The notes under the pieces are model-generated. The model was given only the letters and a program-made list of their open reading frames with translations, ran no database searches and had not been told where the DNA came from. Source: Psychrobacillus mangrovi (lineage in GTDB: Bacteria; Bacillota; Bacilli; Bacillales_A; Planococcaceae). Taken from it: a stretch of 64,000 nt of DNA. This document shows positions 10,121-19,668 of this stretch, in pieces (positions within the stretch are counted from its first letter, which is position 1; each line of letters opens with the position of its first letter). The DNA lies in contig NZ_JBAWSY010000002.1 of NCBI RefSeq assembly GCF_037104765.1, forward strand, positions 186,001-250,000, written 5' to 3'. Position numbers and translations under genes: made by a program.

Positions 10121-10402
10121 AACTATCTGATACATTTTACGTATTATATATTGCTTAATTTATTCATGAAATCTAACTTGTTAATATGACAAAGTCAATT
10201 TGTAAGGCTTGCTCGGTTCTGCACATCGTTTGAACCATATTATTCATAGAATCCTGAAACTCCATCATCTATATCAGGAAAACCAATATCTTACTTTGAC
10301 TTCTTTTACGTTCCTAATCTCCAATTATAAAAGGTGTTTTTTTGAATAATCATTCAACAATTATACATATCTATTGACTTCACGAAAAAGCTAGATTAAT
10401 AA
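10121..10402. other. intergenic stretch with no recognised gene
   Basis: The stretch is AT-rich and separates two convergent genes. Short minus-strand open frames (around 10170-10270) have no ribosome site and no recognisable family. I see nothing else in it. Confidence 0.5.
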
Positions 10403-11887
10403 TCAAAAATCAGTCAAGAATATATCATTTTCAGTATCGTAAATATTTAGCACCTTATATCCATCAACTGATTGCTCCATTTGTAACATCCAGTACAAAG
10501 TTGGTTCACCATCTATTTCTTCTTGCAGGTAAAACACCTCATTTGGATTGATCATATAAAATTCAAATAAATCATCAATAGACGCTTCAGCATTTTCATT
10601 CATTAATCCAATATGCGTTTTACTAATCTCCATTAGATTTAACCGCTCAAATTCTTTTTCGACCTTAATGAATCTCTTAAAGAGTTGCTCTTTCATATAA
10701 CCAACTGAGTTTTCTGGACCTAAATTACTGAATTGAACAGCCGTTTCAAAGAACACATCGTCAGCTAGCGTAGATTCGATATACACTTCCTTGATTTTAG
10801 CTATTCTCATTTCCCTTTCTTTTTGTTGCTTATTCAACATTTTCTCATATTCGGAAGTATCTTTTACCTTGGTGGCACTTTCTTGCTTAGGTAGATTTAA
10901 ACTTTCAATCACCTTAGTTATTTCTTCTTGCCAATTGGGTACTTCCACATATGATGGCTTACCAGTTGTTTGGTTCACATCTGCAGTAGCAAGGCTTAAA
11001 CTATATAATCGATCTCCAATCACCATTTCGAAGATTGAATTATCTCCAAAACTTAAGTATCCAACATTTTCCTGAATGACTATTTCATCTCCATAGGCTT
11101 CATAATGTGGGTACAGAGCAGACTGTTCGAAGTTCATAGTGTTATTGCTAATCTGTAGAGATTGTTCTTTAGGTTCAAACTTATCATTTTTACCAGAATA
11201 ATTTACAAACAAACGATACGGCTCTTTTCCGTCATTTAAGAAATATGTAGGTAATTTATAGTTCTCTATATTTACTACGAAAAATTGCTTGTATCCAGAA
11301 TCAATATTCAATTTATCTGCTATGTCCAACAGCTGTTCTACCGAGTATGTGCTACCTTCATAATTCATAACATTTGAAATTGAATCCATCTCATAAAGAT
11401 AATCTCCATCAATGAAGACAATTTTCTTACTTCCGTTAGGAGCAATTAGATACTCCCGATTCGACTCAAGTTTGGTAAATCCTTCATCTAGGAAGAATTG
11501 ATAGTCTTCCTTTTCGAAAGTCCGTATAAAAATATTCAACGGAATTCCCGATGATTCTGTGCTAATCTCTTCTAAAGATATGTACAGATTAAAAGAATCT
11601 TCATCTATGTTAAGGCTTGAGATAGGTCTGTTCTGATGACCTTCTTGTATGGCGGGCAATTTGATCGTCTCAAGCTTGTTACTTATCTCCTTTGCCAAAG
11701 CCGGTACCGCTTCTTTAAGTTCAGTCAGGTCAGCCGATTTTAAGCTTTTAACATCTTCCTTTACTGTTGAAGTCTCGGCAACTTTGGTTTTCGTTGTTTC
11801 CTCCTTGAGTTCGTCCTGCACTGTTTCGTTGCTACATCCAGCTACGATTAGCATTACAGCTGCAGCAACAATCCACTTTTTCTTCAT
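10403..11887 (-). CDS. large secreted lipoprotein of unknown function
   Basis: The start was chosen at ATG 11887 because AGGAGC lies 7 bases upstream; the ATG at 11905 has no site. The product has 494 residues. It has a lipoprotein signal with lipobox IVAGC, so it should be lipid-anchored on the outer face of the membrane. A Lys/Thr/Glu-rich linker precedes a large, mainly acidic, folded region with no motif I recognise. It is a single gene. The function is not assigned. Confidence 0.75.
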   Translation of the reverse strand: MKKKWIVAAAVMLIVAGCSNETVQDELKEETTKTKVAETSTVKEDVKSLKSADLTELKEAVPALAKEISNKLETIKLPAIQEGHQNRPISSLNIDEDSFNLYISLEEISTESSGIPLNIFIRTFEKEDYQFFLDEGFTKLESNREYLIAPNGSKKIVFIDGDYLYEMDSISNVMNYEGSTYSVEQLLDIADKLNIDSGYKQFFVVNIENYKLPTYFLNDGKEPYRLFVNYSGKNDKFEPKEQSLQISNNTMNFEQSALYPHYEAYGDEIVIQENVGYLSFGDNSIFEMVIGDRLYSLSLATADVNQTTGKPSYVEVPNWQEEITKVIESLNLPKQESATKVKDTSEYEKMLNKQQKEREMRIAKIKEVYIESTLADDVFFETAVQFSNLGPENSVGYMKEQLFKRFIKVEKEFERLNLMEISKTHIGLMNENAEASIDDLFEFYMINPNEVFYLQEEIDGEPTLYWMLQMEQSVDGYKVLNIYDTENDIFLTDF

Positions 11888-11987
11888 CTTATTAGCTCCT
11901 ATCATATTAAAAAAATCGAGTAGTTATTATACGGTTTTTTGTCTATCCGAAAAATGTACTTCTATTTTTCAATAAACAACAAGAAAA

Positions 11988-12018
11988 AGTCCCTCAACGG
12001 AATTTCCATTGAGGGACT
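11988..12018 (-). terminator. terminator of the 12086-12772 gene
   Basis: A 10-bp stem (AGTCCCTCAA/TTGAGGGACT) is followed on the minus strand by TTTTTC, downstream of the 12086 stop. Confidence 0.8.
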
Positions 12019-12085
12019 ATAATTCTCAGTGTCATCGACCATTATCAGAATCGCATTTGTGATATAGAGTCCTCTTAAATGGATA

Positions 12086-12772
12086 CTATTTTATTTTCTT
12101 CACACTAAACTTACCTTCTACAGAATTACCATCTAAAAGAACACCAGTATAATAATCTCCAGAAACACTTCCAACCATATCAAGCATTCTGTATCCATTT
12201 GGCTTTTGAATCCATTTACCTTGCTCTAAACTTAAAGCCCCAGTTACACTATCATATTCGTAAAACATAACAAATTTTCCTTCAGGTACTGTAGGATTTC
12301 CTAAGGTAGGACCAAAAGCGAATTCTACTGTTTCTTCCTTAACGGTTAATGTTACTTTTGTTTCTCCTTGATTAGCAGTGTATGTTCCTTCCCATACACT
12401 TCCACTATTAAATGCTGGTCCGTTTAGTAAAGCTAATTTTGATTTTGATGGAGTTTCGTATTTTACCTTTGTGTTCTTTTGAACGAAACTTCCACCACCT
12501 AAACCGTATAGACCTCCGTGGTTATTTTTATAGCTGTATACACGATATTCTTCACCTTTTTTCATTGCACGTACAGTTGAAAGCGATCCGTCACCTTCCA
12601 ATTTCACTAGTGTAGTATCTGTTAAAATTGTTACTTTTCCAATCTGTCCTAGTTTTAATTCTGTTTTGCCCCACATTACTTTCGTTGCTGCGTCTGCAGT
12701 TTCGGCATTGTATGTACTTACTCCAAGTGCCAATACAAATAGGAAAATTATCTTAAAAATTTTATTAAACAT
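12086..12772 (-). CDS. secreted SH3-like domain protein
   Basis: The start was placed at ATG 12772, which has GGAGGG 7 bases upstream. The product has 228 residues. After a signal peptide (cleavage near ADAA), about 90 residues (KVMWGKTELK...KLALLNG) form a beta-rich module resembling bacterial SH3-like wall modules. The last 110 residues are a separate beta-rich domain that I cannot name. The first module is roughly 70 percent identical to that of the 14019-14468 protein, so the two are paralogues. It is extracellular and probably wall-associated; the function is unknown. Confidence 0.75.
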   Translation of the reverse strand: MFNKIFKIIFLFVLALGVSTYNAETADAATKVMWGKTELKLGQIGKVTILTDTTLVKLEGDGSLSTVRAMKKGEEYRVYSYKNNHGGLYGLGGGSFVQKNTKVKYETPSKSKLALLNGPAFNSGSVWEGTYTANQGETKVTLTVKEETVEFAFGPTLGNPTVPEGKFVMFYEYDSVTGALSLEQGKWIQKPNGYRMLDMVGSVSGDYYTGVLLDGNSVEGKFSVKKIK

Positions 12773-13101
12773 TTTGTATCCCTCCAATACCTTTAATACT
12801 ACATCTAGAAAATATATAAGTCTATAGTAATGTATACATTTTAAAACAATAGTACTAATAACCCGGTTAATTTTAAGTAAAAATATGTGAATTTTTTATA
12901 CTCATTGGTATTTTTGAGTTTAAGTAAAGCAGTAAAAAAATTTGATGAAAAGTTGGTTTAGAAAAAGAAGAATGGAAAAACAAAAATAAAAAAACTTAGA
13001 AGTATCTGTTTGCACTGACCTAAAAAAATGAGACAAATAAAAACACCTTTCGTTGAAAACGGGTATACAATACCTAAATTCAATGTGGAGGTGTTTTTTC
13101 T

Positions 13102-13407
13102 ATGGGGACAAGAGTTAGTTATCCAGTAGAAGTGAAAATGAAGGCGATTGAAATGCGATTGGCTAAGGTACCGGTAAAAGAAGTGATGGAAGAATTGAAT
13201 ATTCGAAACCACACCCAACTGAAGACATGGATGCGTTGGTATCAAAATGGAAAAATGCATCGTTTTAATCAACCAGTCGGTAAACAATATGCCTTCGGCA
13301 AAGGACCGGAAAATGAAAGTCAAACAGCAAAGCTAGAGACGGAGAATCGGTATTTGAAACAGCAGATTGAAGTCTTAAAAAAGTACGCGGAATTGGAAAG
13401 GAAGTGA
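13102..13407 (+). CDS. IS3-family transposase OrfA
   Basis: The protein has 101 residues. An N-terminal helix-turn-helix (KMKAIEMRLAKVPVKEVMEELNIRN) and a C-terminal leucine-zipper-like helix (AKLETENRYLKQQIEVLKKYAELERK) are typical of IS150-group OrfA. Its TGA overlaps the GTG that starts the OrfB remnant (13404), as in elements using programmed frameshifting. It cannot transpose alone, since OrfB is deleted. Confidence 0.85.
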   Translation: MGTRVSYPVEVKMKAIEMRLAKVPVKEVMEELNIRNHTQLKTWMRWYQNGKMHRFNQPVGKQYAFGKGPENESQTAKLETENRYLKQQIEVLKKYAELERK

Positions 13408-13858
13408 CGCCAAAAGTAGTAATTCAATTAGTCGAAGAATTAAAGGATTTTATGCCAGTAGGCGAGATATGTCGACACCTAGGCGTAGGTCGCTCGTCAT
13501 ACTAGACACCGTTTTTGTGTTGGACACGCTCTATCAATTGCCAGAGCTACCAGAAGGCTGTATTCTGCATAGTGACCAAGGTTCCGTTTATACATCCTAT
13601 GCTTATCAAAAGGCAGTCAAAGAAAAAGGAATTACCATGAGCATGTCCCGCAAAGGCACGCCAACTCATAATTCCCCAATTGAAACGTTTCATTCCACGC
13701 TAAAGTCTGAAACGTTCTATCTCGACGATATCTATCGTACAACGAACGCACGTGTTATACAAATCGTCGAAGAATACATTACTTATTATAACAATATCCG
13801 TATTCAAACGAAACTAAACAGCCAATCGCCGGTTCAATACCGTCAATTGGCTGCATAA
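13404..13858 (+). pseudogene. IS3-family transposase OrfB, internally deleted
   Basis: From GTG 13404 the first 33 residues are the normal HTH_21 start (VIQLVEELKDFMPVGEICRHLGVGRSSY), ending at a TAG near 13502. The sequence then jumps, in another frame, to the C-terminal half of the integrase core (HSDQGSVYTS...GTPTHNSPIETFHSTLKSE...YYNNIRIQ). This keeps the second Asp and the final Glu region, but the first Asp and about 130-150 residues are missing. The enzyme is dead. Confidence 0.85.
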
Positions 13859-14018
13859 TAGGGTGTTTTATTCCTGTCTCAAAAACGTTAGTGAGTACCT
13901 TTCAAGTAAGTAAGAGACTTATGTTCTAACCAAATAATTACTTTTGTCAATCTCAAGATACAACCTTAAATGTTAAAGAAAAAGATTCTTTATCGATTTA
14001 GAGTCTTTCACACTTTAA

Positions 14019-14468
14019 TTATTCTACAGAGATTACTTCCACTGGCTCAGGGGGTTCAACCGGATTAGTTTCACCTGGATTAGGATCTACAGGTGTAACA
14101 ATTATTTCAGGCTTGCTTCCATTTAATAATCTTAACTTAGCCTTAGAAGGAGTTTCATATTTAATGGAAACATTCTTTTGAACAAATGCTCCAGCACCTA
14201 CCCCATATAATCCACTATGAATACTTTTATAGCTGTAAACCCGATACTCTTCTCCTTTTTTCAAGTCACGTATTTTTGATAAAGAACCATCGCTCTCTAA
14301 TTTCCATAAACTTGTGTTTGAAAGAATCGTTACTTTACCAAGTTGACCAATCTTTAATTCAGTCTTACCCCACATCACTTTTGTGGCTGCACTTGTTTGA
14401 TTTGTAGTTAAGGTAAGTACAGAGATAATAAGTACAATAATTGTTGCTAACCGGAACCCCTTTCTCAT
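14019..14468 (-). CDS. secreted SH3-like domain protein, short paralogue
   Basis: The product has 149 residues from ATG 14468, with GGAGG 10 bases upstream; a TTG at 14471 is also possible. A signal peptide (cleavage near TSAA) is followed by the same KVMWGKTELK...LRLLNG module as the 12086 gene. It ends with a Pro/Glu/Val-rich tail and no second domain. The tail looks like a spacer, so the gene may be a shortened copy. It is extracellular; the function is unknown. Confidence 0.75.
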   Translation of the reverse strand: MRKGFRLATIIVLIISVLTLTTNQTSAATKVMWGKTELKIGQLGKVTILSNTSLWKLESDGSLSKIRDLKKGEEYRVYSYKSIHSGLYGVGAGAFVQKNVSIKYETPSKAKLRLLNGSKPEIIVTPVDPNPGETNPVEPPEPVEVISVE

Positions 14469-14733
14469 CAATTCATTTCCTCCTTTTTTAGTAAGATCAT
14501 TATTATTCTAGTTTACATTAAAATGGTTAATTCTACTATTTTTTATTTTACAAAGTCTACTTTTCTCTATAACTACCTAACTCACTTTCCCTTCGATTAG
14601 ACCCACTAAAAGATTAATCTCTATAATTAAATCTTAAGATGGTCTCTTCAGTTCTCAAAATAGGTATTTTGAATCACCACTAAAGAATTATTAGATGGTA
14701 AGATAGGAATAGATTTTTTTATGAGGTGAGATA

Positions 14734-16056
14734 TTGAAGAGATTTTTGTTTGCTAGTACACTATTCTTATTTGTGATTTTTGGTGCATTTCCTGCTTCTG
14801 CAGTAGTTCCTGAATACACAATTGTAGAAGTAACGAATGAAAAGCACAATCAAATATTAGAAAGGAATTTAAAAGAAGAGGTATATACTCTAAATAATGC
14901 CAAGGTACTCCAACCAAACTATATTCGTTCAGTTGGAATGATAGACTATAATATTGCGACACAATCTTGGGGGGCTGAACGGATTGGTGCAAGCAGGTTG
15001 AAGAGTCTCACTGCTTCTATCAATGATAGTGTTATTGTTGCAATTATTGATACCGGTGTTGATTATAACCATCCCTTTTTAAAGGACAGAATGGTTGCCG
15101 GCTATGATTTTGTTGATAATGATACAGACCCAATGGATGTGCACTTTCACGGGACGCATATTGCTGGGATTGTTGCTGACACAACACCACCTAACGTGAA
15201 AATCATGCCTATTCGTGCTTTGAATGAAAAAGGTAATGGCTATGACTTGCATGTTTCAAAAGGTATACGGTATGCCGTGGATAATGGAGCGGAAGTTATT
15301 AATCTAAGTTTTTCAGGTGATACATATTCTGCTATACTTGCTTCTGCTATTAAATATGCCCTTTCAAAAAACGTACCTATTATTCTAGCTGCTGGTAATG
15401 AAAGCATAGATACAAAGCACTCTTATCCTGCTTCGGAGGACAATGTAATTGTCGTTTCAGCAACAGATAAAAATGATATCATCGCTTCTTTTAGTAACAA
15501 TGGTAGCTCCATTGATATCTCTGCACCTGGCGTCGATATTGTTTCTACCATTCCAGGGGGGCAATATGGAAGTGTAAGTGGCACATCAATGGCAGCACCA
15601 TTCGTTTCAGGAATTGTTGCAATGATGAAACTTGAAAATTCATCTAGAAATGTTCAACAAATTGAATTGCTATTGAAAAAATATGTAGATGATAAAGGTG
15701 AGCAGGGATGGGACCCGATTTATGGAGAAGGTATCGTCAATGTAAAACATTTTGAAGAAAACACAATGACTTTAAATAATAAAACCTCACAAATTGCCGA
15801 GCAAAAAGATATTCCCTTAAATAAAAAATTCACGGTTAAGATGAGTCGGAAAATATACGATAATGATACTTTAGAAATTAAACTCTATAGAGAAGGCAAG
15901 GAAGTTCCTATAACACTCTCTTCTTATTTAAACAAAAAAGAGATTATTGTCACTCCTAATGAACTACTACTCCCGAACACTAAATACCTACTAGTTATTA
16001 AGATAGAGGACCATGTTACATTTGAAAAATACTTTGTAACTAAAAGTTTAAATTAA
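14734..16056 (+). CDS. secreted subtilisin-like serine protease (S8)
   Basis: The start is TTG 14734, with GAGGTG 5 bases upstream. The product has 440 residues. A signal peptide and a short pro-region (to about 90) precede the S8 domain. The triad is visible as Asp106 (IIDTG), His139 (HGTHIAG) and Ser285 (GTSMAAP), with the oxyanion Asn in AAGNES. About 100 C-terminal residues form an Ig-like domain (Big_5 type). By family it is an extracellular endopeptidase. It lies beside S-layer genes and could act on surface proteins, but that is inference. Confidence 0.9.
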   Translation: MKRFLFASTLFLFVIFGAFPASAVVPEYTIVEVTNEKHNQILERNLKEEVYTLNNAKVLQPNYIRSVGMIDYNIATQSWGAERIGASRLKSLTASINDSVIVAIIDTGVDYNHPFLKDRMVAGYDFVDNDTDPMDVHFHGTHIAGIVADTTPPNVKIMPIRALNEKGNGYDLHVSKGIRYAVDNGAEVINLSFSGDTYSAILASAIKYALSKNVPIILAAGNESIDTKHSYPASEDNVIVVSATDKNDIIASFSNNGSSIDISAPGVDIVSTIPGGQYGSVSGTSMAAPFVSGIVAMMKLENSSRNVQQIELLLKKYVDDKGEQGWDPIYGEGIVNVKHFEENTMTLNNKTSQIAEQKDIPLNKKFTVKMSRKIYDNDTLEIKLYREGKEVPITLSSYLNKKEIIVTPNELLLPNTKYLLVIKIEDHVTFEKYFVTKSLN

Positions 16057-16085
16057 ACTCAAAGATTATTAATTCTACTATTTCT

Positions 16086-16131
16086 ATTAAAGAAGTTATA
16101 CTGAGAATTCTATCAGTAGAACTTCTTTAAT
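16086..16131. terminator. bidirectional terminator between protease and S-layer gene
   Basis: A 12-bp stem (ATTAAAGAAGTT/AACTTCTTTAAT) has an inner TACTGA/TCAGTA pairing. It lies between two convergent genes and can serve both. Confidence 0.7.
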
Positions 16132-16135
16132 ATTA

Positions 16136-18379
16136 TTATTTAACTGAACTTAAAATTACCGGTCCATTAGAATTTGTTACCTTTACATTGAATGCTAGTT
16201 GATTTTGATTCACTACACCCGTTGTTCCAACAATGATTAAAGATGCAGAGTTGTGAGTAAATTTAGGTTCTGTAGTAACAAAATCAACTACTTTAAGTGT
16301 ATCTCCATCTATATAATCCACTTTTACTACAGCAGTTCTACCGAAACCATCATTAATTGTCAAACTACCTGCTAAATCTTTTTTAAACTGATGTCCATAT
16401 GAAGGATTTAAGAAAGTAAAATCTATCGTATCTGAGATAGTTATTCCATTATTATCAACATCATTTAAAGTAATTTTAGTTGAAGCAAAGGCACCTTCGT
16501 TAATTATAGCGTTAGCCGGACTAGTTGGGTTTTCAGATCCTTCCCCATTATGGCCATCTTTACCAGGGGCATATTGATAAGCTTCAAATTTATTGGCTTC
16601 GTTTTGTAGTAGACTCACTGAGCCATACGTCCATTCCCCATTTGCATCTACTTTGGTTGTACCAAGAAAAATACCATTTTGATATAAATGAACAGTATAT
16701 TCGGCTTGGCCAGTACCACTGATCATATAGCTTGAACCGTCATATGTCACAGGGGTATGCGCTGGGTTTGTAATTTCTACCTTTGCTGCTTCGGTGACAT
16801 CTATTGTTATATTCCAAGTAGAAATATTTTCATCTCTTACTTCATACCCAACCATGAGTGCATCTCCATTTGAAAGGGCTCTTTCAAATACTTCTTGCGG
16901 TACATTTTGTCCCCGAATGAAAAATAGATCGTTTGAATCCCATTTGTATTTAAATCCTACAGAATACAAATAGTCATTCTCTAGAAATATGTGTGAGCCA
17001 TTGATACCTAACTTATAGAATCCACTTGTATTTTGTAACTGTAAAAAGTGAGTTATTGATGCTTTTTTACTTGTTTGATTTCCATTAAGTTTTTGAATTA
17101 TTGGCTGAACATACGTTACAGAGGTTAAATTTCCTGCTTCAATAATAAAGAATAAATTCCCGTTTTGATCGGTGTATGTTGTTGCTTCTTGTCCTGCTGT
17201 TCCAAAGTTACCATTTGCAGAGGTTATCCTCGCCGTTGAGGATGTAGTTGTTTCATTTGTTGGATTTGCATCTGTCAAACTTACCCTTACACGACCTACA
17301 TAAGGAGAACCATCCGAATTTGTTAATTTAGCACTATATATACGATTATTTGTGGTCTCCATGTATGCAACATTTGTTTCACTTAGTAAAATACCAGTAG
17401 TATCAGGTTTTGCTTCTGTAGCAAATTCTAACTTATGGTCTTTCCAAGTAACCGTATAATATGTAGAAGGATTAAGGTCAGAAGTTGTTATAATTACTGA
17501 TTTTTTGTCTTCTGATAATTTAGCGGATTGTATTGTTTCCCTTGATATTTTAAATTGTCCAGCTTCAAAGCCAATCAATGGTATAGCATACATTTTAGAG
17601 AAATTAATAGTTACTGTATTTTTTCCATCAGTAAAAACGGTAAGTGGTTTTAATGGTAATGATTCTAATATATCCGCATAAGTTTTTGTTAATAAGTTTT
17701 TAAAAGTGAATTTTGCATCTTTAAGATTTAAATAGTAATCTGCTTTTTCTAATTCAAAAGCAGCTTCTTCTAGCTTGTTTTCTTGAATATTATTTGAAGC
17801 TTTATCTAAATGCATTTTCACCGTAACATCATAATTTACTTGATTTATCAACTTTTCCATTGCTGGTTTAACCGCATTTCGAATACCATCTCGAGTCGAT
17901 TGCCCATAGACGCGGTCTAGTAGTTTGACTTGTTTTCGGTATTCAGCAGTTGCTGTATGGTAAGCGGACTCAACTTGATTGAGGTCCTCCGAAGAGATAG
18001 CTTTTTGAAGATTGTAAGTTAATTCCTTAATTTTCTCACTTGATGTAATTGCATCTATGTAGGCTTGAGCTCTTTTTACATGAATCTTAGGTTCAACTAG
18101 TTTAGCCTGAACACTCAATTTTTCTGAGGTTGATACATTCAAAGCTGCGTTTTCTGCTGCTAGGATTGTTTTTTTAGCAATATTGTATTGATTATATGGG
18201 CGAGTTTTAAAATCAGCAGAACCTTCTACTGAAATAGCCCATTTTAATATCGTTCCTGCGTTTTGTGCGTCTGTTACTAATTGGTTTGTATTTGTCGCTG
18301 CACCAGCTTGTTGTGTTGATGATGAAATAACAGCAACAATTGCAATTGAACATGCAATTTTTTTAGCAATTCTTCTCAT
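16136..18379 (-). CDS. SbsC-type S-layer protein, paralogue 1
   Basis: The protein has 747 residues; ATG 18379 has GGGAGA upstream. A signal peptide (to about AGA-A, residue 28) is followed by about 210 helical residues (LVTDAQNAGTILKWAISVEG...DRVYGQSTRDGIRN). These match the SbsA/SbsC N-terminal domain known to bind secondary cell-wall polymer. The rest is a chain of Ig-like beta domains, including one with YDGSSYMISGTG...NGEWTY that recurs in both paralogues. By family it is a surface-lattice or lattice-like protein. It is divergent from the SLAP gene at 18585. Confidence 0.8.
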   Translation of the reverse strand: MRRIAKKIACSIAIVAVISSSTQQAGAATNTNQLVTDAQNAGTILKWAISVEGSADFKTRPYNQYNIAKKTILAAENAALNVSTSEKLSVQAKLVEPKIHVKRAQAYIDAITSSEKIKELTYNLQKAISSEDLNQVESAYHTATAEYRKQVKLLDRVYGQSTRDGIRNAVKPAMEKLINQVNYDVTVKMHLDKASNNIQENKLEEAAFELEKADYYLNLKDAKFTFKNLLTKTYADILESLPLKPLTVFTDGKNTVTINFSKMYAIPLIGFEAGQFKISRETIQSAKLSEDKKSVIITTSDLNPSTYYTVTWKDHKLEFATEAKPDTTGILLSETNVAYMETTNNRIYSAKLTNSDGSPYVGRVRVSLTDANPTNETTTSSTARITSANGNFGTAGQEATTYTDQNGNLFFIIEAGNLTSVTYVQPIIQKLNGNQTSKKASITHFLQLQNTSGFYKLGINGSHIFLENDYLYSVGFKYKWDSNDLFFIRGQNVPQEVFERALSNGDALMVGYEVRDENISTWNITIDVTEAAKVEITNPAHTPVTYDGSSYMISGTGQAEYTVHLYQNGIFLGTTKVDANGEWTYGSVSLLQNEANKFEAYQYAPGKDGHNGEGSENPTSPANAIINEGAFASTKITLNDVDNNGITISDTIDFTFLNPSYGHQFKKDLAGSLTINDGFGRTAVVKVDYIDGDTLKVVDFVTTEPKFTHNSASLIIVGTTGVVNQNQLAFNVKVTNSNGPVILSSVK

Positions 18380-18539
18380 TTTGTTCTCCCTTTACTAGTA
18401 CGTCTCTCTAGATGTACATTTCTATAATTAAGTCTATCATGAATATATTACCTTTTAACAATCCAATAACGACTTGCATTGTAAAATAGTTACAAAACTA
18501 ACTACCATTGTTTGGACAAGATGAATAAATCTTTTAGTA

Positions 18540-18548
18540 TGCTATAAT
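18540..18548 (+). promoter_or_regulatory. extended -10 promoter of the SLAP gene
   Basis: TGCTATAAT is an extended -10 element. No good -35 is seen. Transcription would begin near 18555, which argues against an ATG at 18555 as the start and for ATG 18585. Confidence 0.6.
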
Positions 18549-18584
18549 AATAGTATGTTATCTAGAAAAGAAAGGATTTTACTA

Positions 18585-19406
18585 ATGACAAATACTCCTA
18601 AAACATATAAAACAGAAATAGATTTTTCGGCCGATTGGGAAATACCAGCTCAAGAGAAATATATTTTTCAATTTTATCATCAACAATTAAAAGATTTAGA
18701 GGCTAATCAGTTACACGTACATGGCGTAAAATTATACACAGTAGATTCTGGAATAGTTGTAACTGCTATTATTAGACACTCATTACCAAAGAAATTACGA
18801 CTAGACCAAGTAGTATTATTAGTAAAAGATACAGAAGGAAAAGAACTTGCGAAGAAGCAATTTGATATGCAGCTATTTGGAGATCTTGAGCCATGTACAG
18901 CTAGACCATGGAACTTCTTATTTGAAATGGAGGACTTATCAGTTCCTTATGAAGAAATAAAGAATGAAATGGAATTTGAGATGGCATTTGAGTATTATGA
19001 AAAAGTTGTAAAAGACTTCGAGTTATACTTAGATGAAAATTGGTCAAACGGACTTACTGAGGATCAACAAAACTATGTACACGAACTAGTTTCTACATTA
19101 GAGCCCCTTAAGGAAAATGAAATTTCAATAGTTGGATTCCATTTTCACGAATCAGCTGATGCAGTGAACATTTATATTATTATTCGAAATTCATTTTCTA
19201 ACGGCTTAACAATCGAAAACCTACCAATTCAACTGTTTGATGCAGCTGGTGATATGGTATGCAAGCTCGGATTCCCACTAGGACAATTTACAATAGCATC
19301 AAAACAAGCTAGACCGATTAGTTTATCTTTCTCTAAAGAAGTATTCCAAAAAGAAACCCCCGATTTTAGCTCATGGAAGATTGAAATGATTCCACAGACT
19401 CTTTAG
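18585..19406 (+). CDS. S-layer assembly protein with two SLAP domains
   Basis: The start was chosen at ATG 18585 (AAAGGA 8 bases upstream); the ATG at 18555 falls at the predicted transcription start. The product has 273 residues. Two related domains (about 15-115 and 140-265) each show the pattern of a charged stretch, V.GFHFH or VHGVKLY, IIR.S, a hydrophobic strand, then D..G. This matches the SLAP repeats of the accessory Sec system S-layer assembly protein family. There is no signal peptide, so it is probably cytosolic, helping S-layer export. It is divergent from an S-layer gene. A broken second copy lies at 22057. Confidence 0.75.
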   Translation: MTNTPKTYKTEIDFSADWEIPAQEKYIFQFYHQQLKDLEANQLHVHGVKLYTVDSGIVVTAIIRHSLPKKLRLDQVVLLVKDTEGKELAKKQFDMQLFGDLEPCTARPWNFLFEMEDLSVPYEEIKNEMEFEMAFEYYEKVVKDFELYLDENWSNGLTEDQQNYVHELVSTLEPLKENEISIVGFHFHESADAVNIYIIIRNSFSNGLTIENLPIQLFDAAGDMVCKLGFPLGQFTIASKQARPISLSFSKEVFQKETPDFSSWKIEMIPQTL

Positions 19407-19475
19407 ATTCTTTTACCGATATAAATCTCTCTGATTGTTCTTCAAGGATTACACATTCTATAAGAAAATAAAGTG

Positions 19476-19505
19476 AGGACGATGAATAGTTATATTCACC
19501 GTCCT
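19476..19505 (+). terminator. terminator of the SLAP gene
   Basis: AGGACGATGAATA pairs with TATTCACCGTCCT (one mismatch) and is followed by ATTTT, 70 bases after the stop. Confidence 0.7.
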
Positions 19506-19668
19506 ATTTTAATCCCATATTTGGTGGTATGTTGTTTTAAAAACTATAGGATTACGGGCAAGAATACTCTAAAGAATTATTTAGTAAGGCTGATTCTACT
19601 AATCGGTTATTTACTGACATAGTGGACAGCCTCTTTCTATTTCCTATCTACAAAAAACTCATTAACAT

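Larger units (their letters stand above)
13012..13895 (+). mobile_element. IS3-family (IS150-like) element with internal deletion
   Basis: Imperfect inverted ends share CACT-AC, TGAGACA and ACACC blocks (about 13014-13048 and 13862-13893). Between them lie an intact OrfA and an OrfB missing its middle. The size (about 0.88 kb) is well below the 1.2-1.5 kb normal for the family. The boundaries are approximate. Confidence 0.75.

Noticed and set aside
13469..13858. Independent 129-residue protein
   Set aside because: It is the C-terminal half of an IS3-family OrfB integrase core, left by an internal deletion.
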